This document shows positions 44,701 through 54,862 of a stretch of 64,000 nt of DNA, in pieces (positions within the stretch are counted from its first letter, which is position 1; the number at the start of each line of letters is the position of its first letter). Under the pieces are notes generated by a model. It saw only the letters and a list, made by a program, of their open reading frames with translations, did not search any database and was not told where the DNA came from. The stretch comes from Lactarius indigo. Taxonomy: Eukaryota; Basidiomycota; Agaricomycetes; Russulales; Russulaceae. The stretch is taken from NCBI GenBank assembly GCA_025766275.1, contig JAFKAC010000051.1, positions 1 through 64,000 on the forward strand, written 5' to 3'. Position numbers and translations under genes: made by a program.

Positions 44701-46623
44701 CAACACACAGAAGGAGATAGTGTGTGGCTGGATGCCAGGAACTTGAAAACAACGCACCCTAGTTTCAAGTTAGCCCCAAAAAGATATGGACCCTTCAGGG
44801 TCACAAAGAAGATCTCCGCCACCACATATGCCCTGAAACTTCCCCATCAGTGGCGGATCCACCCAGTATTCCATGCGTCCCTCCTGATGCCATACAAAGA
44901 AACCTCCATACATGGAAAGAACTTTACGGAACCACCCCCAGATCTAGTAGATGGAGAACAGGAGTGGGAAGTCGAGAAAATACTAGAAACAAGACGCCAC
45001 AGGAACCAGTTACAGTTCCTAATCAAGTGGAAGGGATACTCCGATGCACACAACAGTTGGGAACCAGAAAAGAACCTCAACGCCCCAGAACTTATCCAGG
45101 AACACTTTGAAAGCAACCCCAGAAGCGAAGGAGCAAAGCAATGGTTAAAACGAAAGGAAGTAACAGTACGAACAGCAACCACCTTCCCCACTAGCTTCCT
45201 CACCATGCCCTCTCGCTCCTCCTCTGTAGAACGTCTTGTTGCTCGTGCCATGGAAAGAGGCTCCTTTGACGAAACACCCTCTGTCACACCCTCCTCTGGC
45301 TATTCTCCCTTCCCAGCACGACCCCCCTCCTTGCCTGCACTCATCCAGGAACCGCAACCCATCGATCCCACCATGCCCAGCGTCATAGAAACAGAAGGAG
45401 GAGGAATAGCCCTTCGTGTTCCCCCTCCTGGACACACAGCTCCCCCTACTCCCGAGATACACCGACCTACCACCTCCCCCCCTGATCCTAGAGTAACCAT
45501 GGCCCGTCTCAGCGAAATAGTCAACGACCCAATCATGGACGCACTCCCCATTAACTATGAAAGGATGCACATCACTGCTGAAGAAGACGACGACCCTGGC
45601 TACCCCTTCTTCTTGAATGACCCCTGGAGCAGCCGCTATGTCCACTTCCTCATCCCTGACGACGCTGACCCAACCTCGTACATCCGAAAGGATGCCAAAT
45701 GGATCAAGATCAGTGAAAACAAAGAAGATGTCATCGGCACCATGGGCAAAAACCTCCCTCACTATGGCCTCCCCCTTTTCCTCCTTCCCAGAAACGACGA
45801 CCCCCACAATCCAGCTCCCCCCATCACCCCAGCTCAGATGCAGAACTTGGACGAAGCTTCCCCCACAGCCAGACAAGTCGATGAAGTCCTAGAAGACCTG
45901 AAAGATGACCGCCTCACAGCAGAAGTCTCCAGGACTCGCCGACTCTTGCGAAACCAGAAGGCCCTCCGAAAGGAGATTGAAGGCCTGTACAAGACGATGG
46001 AGCCACTCAAAAGGCACCTCCTCAACATGGACATGCAACTAACCAGCACCCAAAGAAGGCTGCAAGAACACAAGGCCTATGTCCGGATTGCAGACCGATG
46101 GCTCACACTACACCCCCCTCCTCCGGAAGAAGAAACTCACCCCTTTGAAGTCCACCACATTCCTGCCCCTGCTCCACCTCGCTACCACTCCATGCCAAGA
46201 CTCCACGACGAACCAGAGGGACCTAGCCCCTCTGCAGAAAGGAAGAAGAGACGCAAGCGCAGAGCCAACAAGAAGGAGACTGGCACCATTCGACTTTGTT
46301 ACAGGTGTCAGTCTGAAGACCACCTCTCCTTTGCCTGCCCTCAAAAACAGAAGTTTTGCTGGAGGTGTTCCAGCACTGACCACTTCCCTTATCAGTGCCT
46401 CTGGCCAGCCCCAGAAGAACGCACTCAGTGGTGTGGCAAGTGTTTTACCAGCAACAGCCATGAAGAAATCAAGTGCCCCAAGTATGAGAATTGTCGCAAG
46501 TGTGGGGCCCATGGTCCCTTCAACTTCCTTCGCCAACATCGCTGCCCCCTCCCTCGCGAAAGCACCCCCTCCAACGATGTAGACAACGATGTCTATGACC
46601 TGATGGACTTCGAAGCACTCTAG
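41734..46623 (+). pseudogene. Gypsy-B Pol with chromodomain and zinc-knuckle C-terminus; single TGA
   Basis: One frame of ~1630 codons with a single TGA (44404-44406), where related elements have Arg after the third catalytic residue of integrase (DGQSE, stop, TNQW); CGA-to-TGA is likely. Domains: protease VLLDSGATDNLIDRN (~41860); RT with YVYMDD-type VYMDDV (42835-42852); RNase H EVDASAFATGAILTQ (~43288); integrase HPGITK/CATCQSNK zinc finger, LDFITKLP, ISDRDPRFTAKF; chromodomain DGEQEWEVEKILETR, IKWKGYSDAHNSWEP (~44949-45070). Then a C-terminal module (45208-46260) with a coiled coil and four cysteine knuckles (CYRCQSEDHLSFAC, CWRCSSTDHFPYQC, CGKCF...KC, CRKCGAHGPFN). Read-through or a single reversion would give a full polyprotein. 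Confidence 0.85.
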
Positions 46624-46649
46624 GGAGAGTTGACTTAGAGAGGGGCTCA

Positions 46650-47237
46650 TGTTATGATCCGACGCTTCGGACCTAAATCACAGTATGTCTCCACCCTGCC
46701 TTTCCCCTGCTCCCCTTTCTGTACTATACCTTGTTACCAAAGGAGCTACTGTTACCAGTGGCGCTGTTTCCTTGATCCGAACTTCTGTTTACTCCGTTTA
46801 GTCTCTTTGATATTGTGTGGACTTGTGTTCATGTTGTTTGGAACCCTGTCCTATATAAACCTGTACCATAGACCGTAGGAAGCCAGACTTGGCTTCGTTT
46901 GCAATCTAGCAACCTTGCCTCCGTACTTTGGTGTGACCTCGCCTTATTCCTCTCTTCTTGTGCATCCCCTACCTCAGTCCCTAACCAGGACACTTCGAAG
47001 TCTTTGCAGTTGAACTATATCAACGCGTTACACCTGTTATACTCTGTGCACTAGCAAGATCAAGTGTAGAGAAGTGTTAGACACTTCGGACGAGGAGTCC
47101 TACATTACAGAGTAGTGCTGCACCTTGTGCCACACTTTTATCACTCGTATTTCATAGCAATAAGACAACAGAGGTCTTCGCTTGATACTTGTGTGACTCA
47201 GAACCTTTAGAACCCACGCCCCTGCTAGGGCGTAACA
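46650..47237 (+). repeat. Gypsy-B 3' LTR
   Basis: 588 bp, two differences from the 5' LTR. Preceded by purine-rich agagaggggctca as likely polypurine tract. Confidence 0.95.
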
Positions 47238-48299
47238 CATGAACCTAGACGCCCCTATCATGCGAAACGACTATAGGAGATGTCTCCTATTCCTGTCCTA
47301 CATCAAAGGAGGAGCGGTCAGCGAATGGGTCCTGTCCTTCCTGAACTGGCTCAATTGACAAATACAACGAGGGATCAGCCCCTACACAAGAGGATTATGG
47401 GAAGCCATAGCAGACGGCTTCAGCCAACGATTCGAAAACACGTTGGAGCGGGAACAAGCGCAAGCCATACTATGAAAGGGCTTCAAAATGGTGGGAGAGG
47501 ACATTGACAAGTACGTCAATGACTTTGAACAGCTAGCACGGAAGGCTCATTATTGCCTCAATGAACCACAAACCATCGACCTGTTCACGTCGGGGTTACC
47601 CAAGGAACTGTTCAAAAACGTGTTCCAGTTCGATGATCCAGTCATGTTCGACGACTGGAAACGGGCCGTCCTCAAGCAGCAAAAGAACTACATACACCTC
47701 AAGGTGAGGCTCAACGAATACAAGAATACCTCGACGCAGCCGAAGAAACAAAGTGGCAACGCGGGATGGGCACTCCCGCAAAACTTACCACAGACAAATC
47801 CCTGGGCCATGGATACATCGGCAGACTGTGCCAAGGTGCGACTCGCGGGCTCAGAAGATATCGACTTCAATAAACTACCCCATCGTGACTGGACTGCGCC
47901 CCCCTTCCCACCAAGAGGAGGACCTGGAGCGAGAGGACGAGGAAGGGGAGGGTCCCGACGGGACTTAAGGAACGTTCTCTGCTATAACTGTAACACCCCG
48001 GGGCATCTCTCACGAAATTGCCCATACCCAAGGAACCAGAGGCAGTGGCCTAACACCCCCTCAAGTAGCAGAATGACCGAGACCGCCTGGCTGCCTCAAG
48101 GGGCGGGATTTCCAGGTCCGGTGTCCCAGTACGAACAATCACTACCAGGATACGCCACACCAGTGCCCAGTGCGACACCCGCACTGCAAATTAGCACAGC
48201 AAAAACGGCAGGAGAGCAAGCAAAGGAATGGCTAACGCAAGTAGCTAACAGCACGGACGAGGTGAAAGACCTCATACTCCAAGATCTGTGGGGGAAAGA

Positions 48300-48306
48300 G
48301 GGTTTT
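48300..48306 (+). promoter_or_regulatory. Gypsy-C -1 ribosomal frameshift heptamer
   Basis: gggtttt read as G GGT TTT in the gag frame, a canonical slip site, three codons before the gag stop (48316-48318). A -1 slip enters the pol frame, which is open here. Confidence 0.65.
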
Positions 48307-51300
48307 CAGGGCGCCTGAACCCGTCAGTCTGGGTGAGGGCATTACAATGTAATTCTGTAATTGTGACAACGCGCTATCGATCTCTACGAATCCCAGTGAC
48401 TGTCCACACGAATTACCAAACGACTGAAACAAATGCACTGGTAGACTCCGGAGCTACCAACAACTTCATCAAGCCAGGAATGGCTGCCTGGGCAGGAATC
48501 CTGATATGGCCACTGGAAACACCTCGCAAAATATGGAATATAGACAATACAGAAAACAAAGCTGGGTTAATCAATTTTTATGTTAACCTAGAAGTGAAAA
48601 CACGGGGACAGGTTAAGAAAATGACCTTTTTGGTCACCGACCTCAGCAGCGAAAACATGGTACTTGGTTACCCATGGCTGAGCGCCTTCGAGCCTACTAT
48701 CAGTTGGGCAACGGCAACCATGCATCCCGATATGCAACCGGTGGTACTGGCAACCACCGAAGAACTACTCGCGACGCCCACCATCCGGGCTCTAATCACG
48801 GCTGAAAAGGATGCGATAGTCCAGGAACTGGAGGAAGAGACCTTCGCCAGAGCCACCACCTCGACGGAGTTGGCCATATTAGCAAAACAACACCAGACAG
48901 CAGCCGCGCTTCCGTCGGTCTACGGAGAATTTAGCACACTGTTTAACGAACAGGCTTCGCATCGCTTCCCTCCTTCACGACCCTGGGACCACACGATTGA
49001 TTTCAAGCCATCGGCACCAGCATCAATTGACTGCAAAATATATCCCATGACACAAAAAGAAGAGGGGGAGCTAAAAGAGTTTCTTGACAAAAAGCTGAAA
49101 CAAGGGTATCTGCGCCCTTCTATTTCCCCGTACGCCTCCTCTTTCTTCTTCATCAAAAAGAAGGACGGAAAACTGCGCCCAGTACAGGACTACCGGGTCA
49201 TCAACTCGCATACAATTCGCAATCAGTACCCACTGCCACTCATTCAGGACCTCATCCTCGACCTCAGTAATGCCCACATTTACATGAAACTCGACATTCG
49301 CTGGGGCTATAACAACATCTGAATTTGCGATGGCAACCAAGAAAAGGCAGCATTCAAGACCAAATTCGGCCTTTTTGAGCCCACAGTTATGTTCTTTGGT
49401 CTCACCAACTCTCCCACTACCTTCCAAACGATGATGAACCACATCTACCGCGACACGATCGCGAAGCATGAACGCCTCGGAACTACGATACGTGTCTACA
49501 TGGACAATATTGGCATCGCCACTCATTTTGATCATGACTTGGCAGCCCATATTGTGGCCGTACGTGACGTCTTATGCGTTGCGGAAGAACACGACCTCTA
49601 CTTCAAGCTCGAGAAGTGCCTGTTTCACCAGCCGCGGATGGATTACCTGGGGGTAATCCTTGAGAGGGGGGTGACCCGAATGGACCCAGTAAAAGTTCAA
49701 GGCATCAAAGACTGGCCAACGCCAACAAAAGTCAAAGATGTCCGATCGTTCCTTGGCTTTTGCAACTTTTACAGACTTTTCATCCACGGCTTTGCAACCC
49801 ACGCCAAACCACTCACCAAACTGACGCGAAAAGACGAAGAATGGCGCTGGACGGAGGATGAAGACAAGGCATTTAACACATTAAAACGCCTTGTGACAGA
49901 CGAACTAGTATTGGCACACCCAGTACTTCAAGATCCGTTTGAACTAGAGGTTGACACCTCCGGATATGCGGTGGGAGCCGTACTACTACAACGAAAATCT
50001 GACGGAAAACGACACCCCATAGGCTACTACTCGGCCACGCTCTCAGAAGCGGAGCAAAATTACGACATTTACGACTTAGAATTGCTTGCAATAGTCAAGG
50101 CCCTGCGAAATTGGAGACCGCTGCTCGCAGGGGCCCCACACAAGATCAAAATCTACTCGGATCATCTTAACCTGCAATATTGGAAGTCGCCACAGAAAAT
50201 CAGCAGACGGGTTGCAAGGGAAGTGCTCGAACTTTCCGAATACGACTTTGAAATTCACCACATCAAGGGAAAGAACAACGGCAGAGCAGATGCTCTGTCG
50301 AGACGCCCAGACTACAACCAGGGGATAAGCGACAACAGTGAAGTCATCGTCCTACCCCCCGAAGTCTTCGTAAGAACCCTTAACGTCACACGCACCTTCG
50401 TTACGAACCCAAACTTGCTACAACCGCATCATCAACAAGACAACAAGTGATCAAAATGTGGGTAGACCCCCATTGCCTTAAAAAGATAGAGGGGGAGTGG
50501 TATAAGGACGGCAGGTTTGTAATAACTGGACCCGCATCAACGTACTGCGTACTGATACACAACCACCATGACCTGCCAATACACGGTCACCCTGGGATCG
50601 CGAGGACGCAATGAATCCTAGAGTGACATTACTGGTGGCCACGACTACGAAAGGACGTGTACGAGTACGTACAAGGCTGTGCGGAGTGCCAATGGAACAA
50701 AGTAAACATGAGGCCCATACGGGCCGCATTACACCCTATCACGCCAGTGTTAGAAGCCACGCCCTTCCAGACAGTCACCATGGACTTCATCACCAAACTC
50801 CTGCCGTCAAAAGGGTATGACAGTATATTGACCGTCACAGACCATGATTGCAGCAAAGCCTCCGTCTTCATCCCATGCCGGGAAGAGATAACGGCAGAGG
50901 AAACAGCAGCCCTGTACGTCACCCATGTATTCAAGCGTTTCGGATTACCATGCAAATGCATCAGTGACCGGGACCCCCGTTTCGCATCAAAATTCACCCG
51001 AGAAGTCTGTCATATTCTGGGCATCCAACAGAACATATCCACGGCGTACCACCCATGCACAGATGGGCAGTCCGAACGCACTAATCAGTGGCTAGAACAG
51101 TACCTGCGTTTCTGGGTAAACGAGCAACAAGATAACTGGACTACTTATCTGCCAATCGCCGAATTCGTGCACAACAACTGGCCACACAAGCATACAAAGC
51201 AGTCCCCATTTCAACTTTTGATGGGATATGACCCGCAAGCGGACTGGACTGACAAGCCATCCCCCCTTCCTCAGGTAACGGCGCGGCTGAAGCAACTAAA

Positions 51301-51902
51301 AGAGGCTAGGGAGGACGCCCAACGCCTTATGAGGAAGGCCCAAGAAGCGTGGATCTGCAACAAAGATACGCCCAGATTCAAAATAGGGGACCTCGTGTGG
51401 CTAGAAGGCAAACACCTCTGGACCAATCAGCCCACGGCGAAACTAGTGGTGCGACGCCACGGACCCTTTCGGGTGACACAGGTGATGTCCCCTTACAACT
51501 ATCGATTGGAACTTCCCACGCAGTGGAGCATTCACTCAGTGTTTCACATCGATCTACTCACGCCATACAAACAAACCCCGTTTCATGGGGAAAACTTCAC
51601 ACGACCGCCGCCCGAGCTGATTGATGGAGAAGAAGAGTACGAAGTCAAGGCTATTCTAGACTCTCGGCACTTCGGCAGAGGAAGATGCCTCCAGTATCTC
51701 GTCAAATGGAAAGGATACCCCAACTCAGAGAACCAGTGGGTCAACAAGGATGACATCTTTGCGCCCGATGCCCTTTGCCTATATCAGGAAGCGCGAGCAC
51801 ACGGGAGAACAGTTAAAACGAGTAGGATAAGAACAGAGGAGAGTCATCCCCTTTTCCTCCGCTCTACCATCTCCACTCTCATGCCCACTTCTCCCCTACA
51901 AC

Positions 51903-52619
51903 ATGTCACCCAAGCAGCACTCCTCAACTCCCTCGCCAACGATGCCCACGCACTCCTGGAAGATGACGCCGACACTGAAATTCCCAATACCCAAATCACA
52001 CCATGGACTCCTCTCCGACCACAAGAGGGCCCTATCACCGTGCAAGAGTGGGCACACGTCATCGCCCGATTCCCAGACCCCACGCAACACCCCGACGACG
52101 AACATGCCGTTGTCCATGTTTTCCGAAATGAAGCCGGTGAGCGGGAACCCATCGCAGCCATCCCCCCAAGCGACGACCTCATCAGCATTCGCGGAATTTT
52201 CCCGAGCAACGACGAGCGTTCAAGCTCTCCTGGAGTATGAGTTGGAGGGCTGGAGGAGAGTAGCGGCGGAGTGGCAGAAGGAACAGTTAGACTCAGCCGC
52301 GGCCCGACTGAGGGAGATGCGAGAGCGACGGCAGCGATGGCGGCAGCTGAGGCTGGCCATGACGACTCAGATTACTACCTGGCGAGACACCCCTTCTTAC
52401 AAACGAAACGCGACGCTGATAATCCCCTCGTCACGCCATGGCTCGTCTACACCGACGGGTCCCCCATGTATCGAGGATGTGTGCGAGTCCCTGGTGTCGC
52501 CAAACACTGTCCGTTCACCGCCGCCGAAGACCCCGCGCACGTCATTGCGCCTGAGGGGTTCAGGGCGAACCGACGACCCCATTACATTCAATACCCCATC
52601 ACCGGGCCAGACAGAGTAG
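51903..52619 (+). other. Alternate-frame ORF overlapping the Gypsy-C pol C-terminus
   Basis: A 238-codon frame starting at ATG 51903, in a different frame from pol. It codes TTSVQALLEYELEGW, then a basic helix QLDSAAARLREMRERRQRW. The same frame is open in C-prime (61590-61006). Between the two copies the helix segment has about 4 changes in 42 residues, against 13 in 39 for the pol frame over the same bases, so this frame appears to be the one preserved there. Downstream of ~52350 the pol frame is the conserved one. A frameshift between them, or a separate third ORF, would reconcile this. Confidence 0.5.
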
Positions 52620-53059
52620 AGAGGGACGCATCACACGTCCAGATCATCGGAGGGGTGGACCCCATCATACTAGGGGTCATACCAGGCTCGCCACACGTAT
52701 ATGGTAAGCCCTTCTATGCCGAGCCCCACGTGTCGGCCGCTCTCCATCCCCAGTACCCGCACGAAGACCTCGTTATCTTCGCGGCCGACAAGATCACCGA
52801 CCGTGCCCTCAACCGCATCAACGACGAGTTGCTCACCGCCGAAGTTATGTGCTACCGCGTGGTGAGTTATGAACTCGACCAACTTCGAGCCCGCATTAGT
52901 CAACTCTGTGCGATGATTGAGTGCGCACAGGATGACAGACGCGACTCCATTTATCGACTTGAGCGTGCCACGGCATTGGAGAGGATTGCGGATGAACAGC
53001 AAGACTGGCCACTGAGGGATTTCCGGTGAGCCTGGGGTCTCACGCTAAAAGGAGGGTGA

Positions 53060-53583
53060 TGTTACGTTTCGATCCGTATGGACTGGACCCTTACTGTACC
53101 GGTTGCAACTACGGCGGTAAGGTAGATTAGTTGCGGACTTACTTACGGTAATACGGCAGTGCGATAGGAGATACAGTACGATTGCTGACTGATGACCGAC
53201 ACCACTAATACTGGTAGTAGTGGTATTAGGATTGAGATACTTACGCGATACGTTGGACGCTACTTACTGTGACTCATAGCAGCGCTTCTAAGCCTGCTGG
53301 ATTTGTATTTAAGATGTCTCGTGAAGACCAAGATATGCCATCTTGGTCTTCTTGAATCACCACTTGTCTTCTCTTCTCTTTCTCTCTCTTCTCGTCTCTC
53401 GCTTCACTTCTAAGATTGTCCGACTTTGCTCGTGACTAAGAGATTAAGCTTGCCAGTGTACCTCCACATATTCACCAGGGCAAGGACTTGGACCTTCGTG
53501 TCTTCAAGTCGACAAGTTGTTATATCACTAAGTTGTTACCACCATCTGCACTCAAGTCGAGCTAACGTCGTGGCGACGTTACA
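53060..53583 (+). repeat. Gypsy-C 3' LTR
   Basis: Ends in the same gcgacgttaca as the 5' LTR and is preceded by the polypurine tract aaaaggagggtga (53047-53059). Ten of the 18 differences are CpG losses in this copy and eight are losses in the 5' copy. Confidence 0.92.
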
Positions 53584-54028
53584 CAAAGACTCGGTAAGAC
53601 GTTTAGGCCAGAATAATGTCTACCATCGCCTCCAACAAGTCATCCAAAACGAAGATAATCACCTCATGTGGGTACCAAATGATGAGACTCGACAGCAAGT
53701 CCAAGAGCATTTCCAGCAGATCGAAGAGCAGCATGCTGAGTTACTCTGCCACTGGTGCCAACATACTACTCACAACACCGAAGATTGCACCATGTTCGCC
53801 CAATGCACCCTCTGCAAAAGGTATGGCCACACGGACAACAAGTGTCACCAACCCCATCGCAAGTGTCAAGACAAGTGTAAGGTACCTCGCACTCACCGCC
53901 TCTTCTCCAAACCATGCCACTCGCATCCATTCAGTGAAGGCCCCGCTGATGCAGCCCATCGTCGGACACAGGCCCGTGAAGACCGTCTCATTCGACGGAC
54001 CAACCAATGCACCTAAAGGAGGGGGTGA

Positions 54029-54117
54029 TGTTACACTACGTATTCTTTCATCGCCTTCTCTCATTTCTTCTCAATCATTCTCTGTGTTTTCAAAATGTTC
54101 CTCCAACTTGTTGACTC
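54029..54117 (+). repeat. Fragment of Gypsy-A 3' LTR
   Basis: Begins tgttacactacg directly after the purine tract ending gggggtga and is cut by the Copia-2 LTR at 54118. No second copy is available to confirm the start. Confidence 0.5.
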
Positions 54118-54518
54118 TGTTGGAACATGATAAGTACGTAAGGACCTTATCTATAGCAGTTATGACATTACGGTACTATGTTTACTATATTAGGCAAGTC
54201 AGGATATGTACGGTAGTGGGCGTATCATGTCCGGTGATGAGGAGAAGTCTCATGACTGTCTCAGAAGTGTGAAACACATCAGGTGTGTGTAAAAATGCGA
54301 TATTGTGGACGCCTTTACTCATCACTTTTGCACAAATGGACATGGTGGGGCCATAGAGCATAAATATCCTCCTATGGGGAGGGAGGCGAATACAGAACTT
54401 CACCCCTCTTCACTTGTGCACACTCTCCCCTCTCAAACAGTCTCTCAACCTACTGCAAAGGTGAGAACGTCCCTCCTGCGTGCTGCGCTTTAGCCTGTAA
54501 GGCTTTTGCTGTGCAACA
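54118..54518 (+). repeat. Copia-2 5' LTR
   Basis: 401 bp with perfect inverted ends TGTTG...CAACA, followed directly by the primer site. A TATA-like cataaatatcc lies near 54359-54369. The left edge is inferred, since the 3' LTR is not in the window. Confidence 0.7.
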
Positions 54519-54532
54519 GGTTATGGGCCCTG
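54519..54532 (+). promoter_or_regulatory. Copia-2 primer binding site, half-tRNA(iMet) type
   Basis: ggttatgggccctg, identical to the Copia-1 site although the two elements share little else. The 330-bp leader that follows (to 54862) has no gene. Confidence 0.6.
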
Positions 54533-54862
54533 TTATAGGGCTTGCCGTTGCACTTCTTGACGAAGTAGCATCCAGTGGTGGCGCACTCATACTATCTGTA
54601 TCTCCTATGGAAGAGCAGATTTGTTATGAGACACAGTGAACAGACCCTGGAAGGCGCCCTGGTTCATAACAGACCCAGTATTGTACTCTAGAGGAGTACA
54701 CAGACTTGGCCCACTGTCTAACGTTGACATGGTCGAGCAGTTCTTTTGGCATAGACTATGGTAGTCTCCAAAGACCAAAGTCTGCAGAGTTCGCTCTGTA
54801 GTCGAATGGATTAATGCTGGCTTTATTATCTCACTCAGTATTACGATGAAACTCTGATACTG

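Larger units (their letters stand above)
39271..47237 (+). mobile_element. Gypsy-B chromodomain retrotransposon, complete and young
   Basis: 7967 bp, LTRs 39271-39858 and 46650-47237, TSD catga (39266-39270, 47238-47242). LTRs are 588 bp with only two differences seen (actcat/actcgt and agcagt/agcaat), so this is the youngest Gypsy insertion here. Gag and pol frames are open except for one TGA. It sits inside Gypsy-C gag. Confidence 0.95.
37535..48318 (+). pseudogene. Gypsy-C gag, split by a solo LTR and Gypsy-B
   Basis: A first frame (37535-37960) codes a domain with FRPVEF and WGPIDG motifs but no ATG. After a frame change near 37910 the main gag frame follows, with ATG at 38068. This frame runs to 38394, resumes at 39138 after the solo LTR and its TSD, reaches 39270, and resumes at 47243 after Gypsy-B. 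It is exactly in register through both insertions and stops at 48316-48318. In-frame TGA codons lie at 38224, 47356 and 47473. Recognised: a Gly/Pro-rich linker, the gag core (GEPPSVFDGNRLTVDQFLTQ, then FLSYIKGGAVSEWV), and zinc knuckle CYNCNTPGHLSRNC (~47980). The last codons overlap pol and hold a -1 frameshift heptamer. Confidence 0.8.
48300..53029 (+). pseudogene. Gypsy-C Pol, decayed by CpG mutations and one indel
   Basis: Protease NALVDSGATNNFIK (~48440); RT FFFIKKKDGKLRPVQDY (~49142) and YMDN (49497-49508); RNase H EVDTSGYAVGAVLLQ (~49945), YDIYDLELLAIV; integrase CAECQWNK, MDFITKL, SDRDPRF, HPCTDGQSERTNQW; chromodomain IDGEEEYEVKAILDSR and LVKWKGYPNSENQW (~51620-51740); C-terminal module to 53027. 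In-frame TGA at 49320, 50612, 50624 and 52238; a one-base loss near 50445 shifts the frame. Against the C-prime copy, Arg codons have become Cys, Trp or stop (for example ILERHYWW versus ILE-stop-HYWW), all explained by CG to TG. The C-terminal module has no cysteine knuckles, unlike Gypsy-A and -B. Confidence 0.85.
37007..53583 (+). mobile_element. Gypsy-C chromodomain retrotransposon, complete, hosting two insertions
   Basis: LTRs 37007-37530 and 53060-53583 (both 524 bp), TSD caaag (37002-37006, 53584-53588). Removing Gypsy-B and the solo LTR leaves about 7.9 kb. Gag, protease, RT, RNase H, integrase, chromodomain and a C-terminal module are all present but carry many TGA codons and at least two indels. 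Rejoining the Gypsy-A flanks at the TSD restores the Gypsy-A frame (GEIK then DSVRRLGQNN), which confirms the boundaries. Confidence 0.92.
35767..54018 (+). pseudogene. Gypsy-A third frame: post-chromodomain module with zinc knuckles, split by two insertions
   Basis: ATG at 35767 (MPPHPSQLFLNYSHIVQ). The frame runs to 35834, resumes at 36372 after the solo LTR plus its TSD copy, reaches 37006, then resumes at 53589 after Gypsy-C and stops at 54016-54018. A TAG at 36946-36948 interrupts it. Contents: a globular part with WHFNHPHSKRFYEFN and ICGTMGCNQNVYEE, a helix RTLHIMDDWRIQAEVQHFR, then a coiled coil and C-terminal cysteine knuckles (CHWCQHTTHNTEDC, CTLCKRYGHTDNKC). The globular part and helix are homologous to the C-terminal parts of Gypsy-B and Gypsy-C pol. 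Function unknown; the knuckles suggest nucleic-acid binding. Confidence 0.65.
32937..54117 (+). mobile_element. Gypsy-A chromodomain retrotransposon, 5'-truncated, heavily invaded
   Basis: Present parts: RT-RNase H-integrase-chromodomain (32937-35733), a third frame (35767-35834, 36367-37006, 53589-54018), a purine tract aaaggagggggtga (54015-54028) and the first 89 bp of the 3' LTR (54029-54117). Missing: 5' LTR, gag, protease. Inserted inside: a solo LTR, Gypsy-C and, in the 3' LTR, Copia-2. It is the oldest layer of this nest. Confidence 0.8.
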
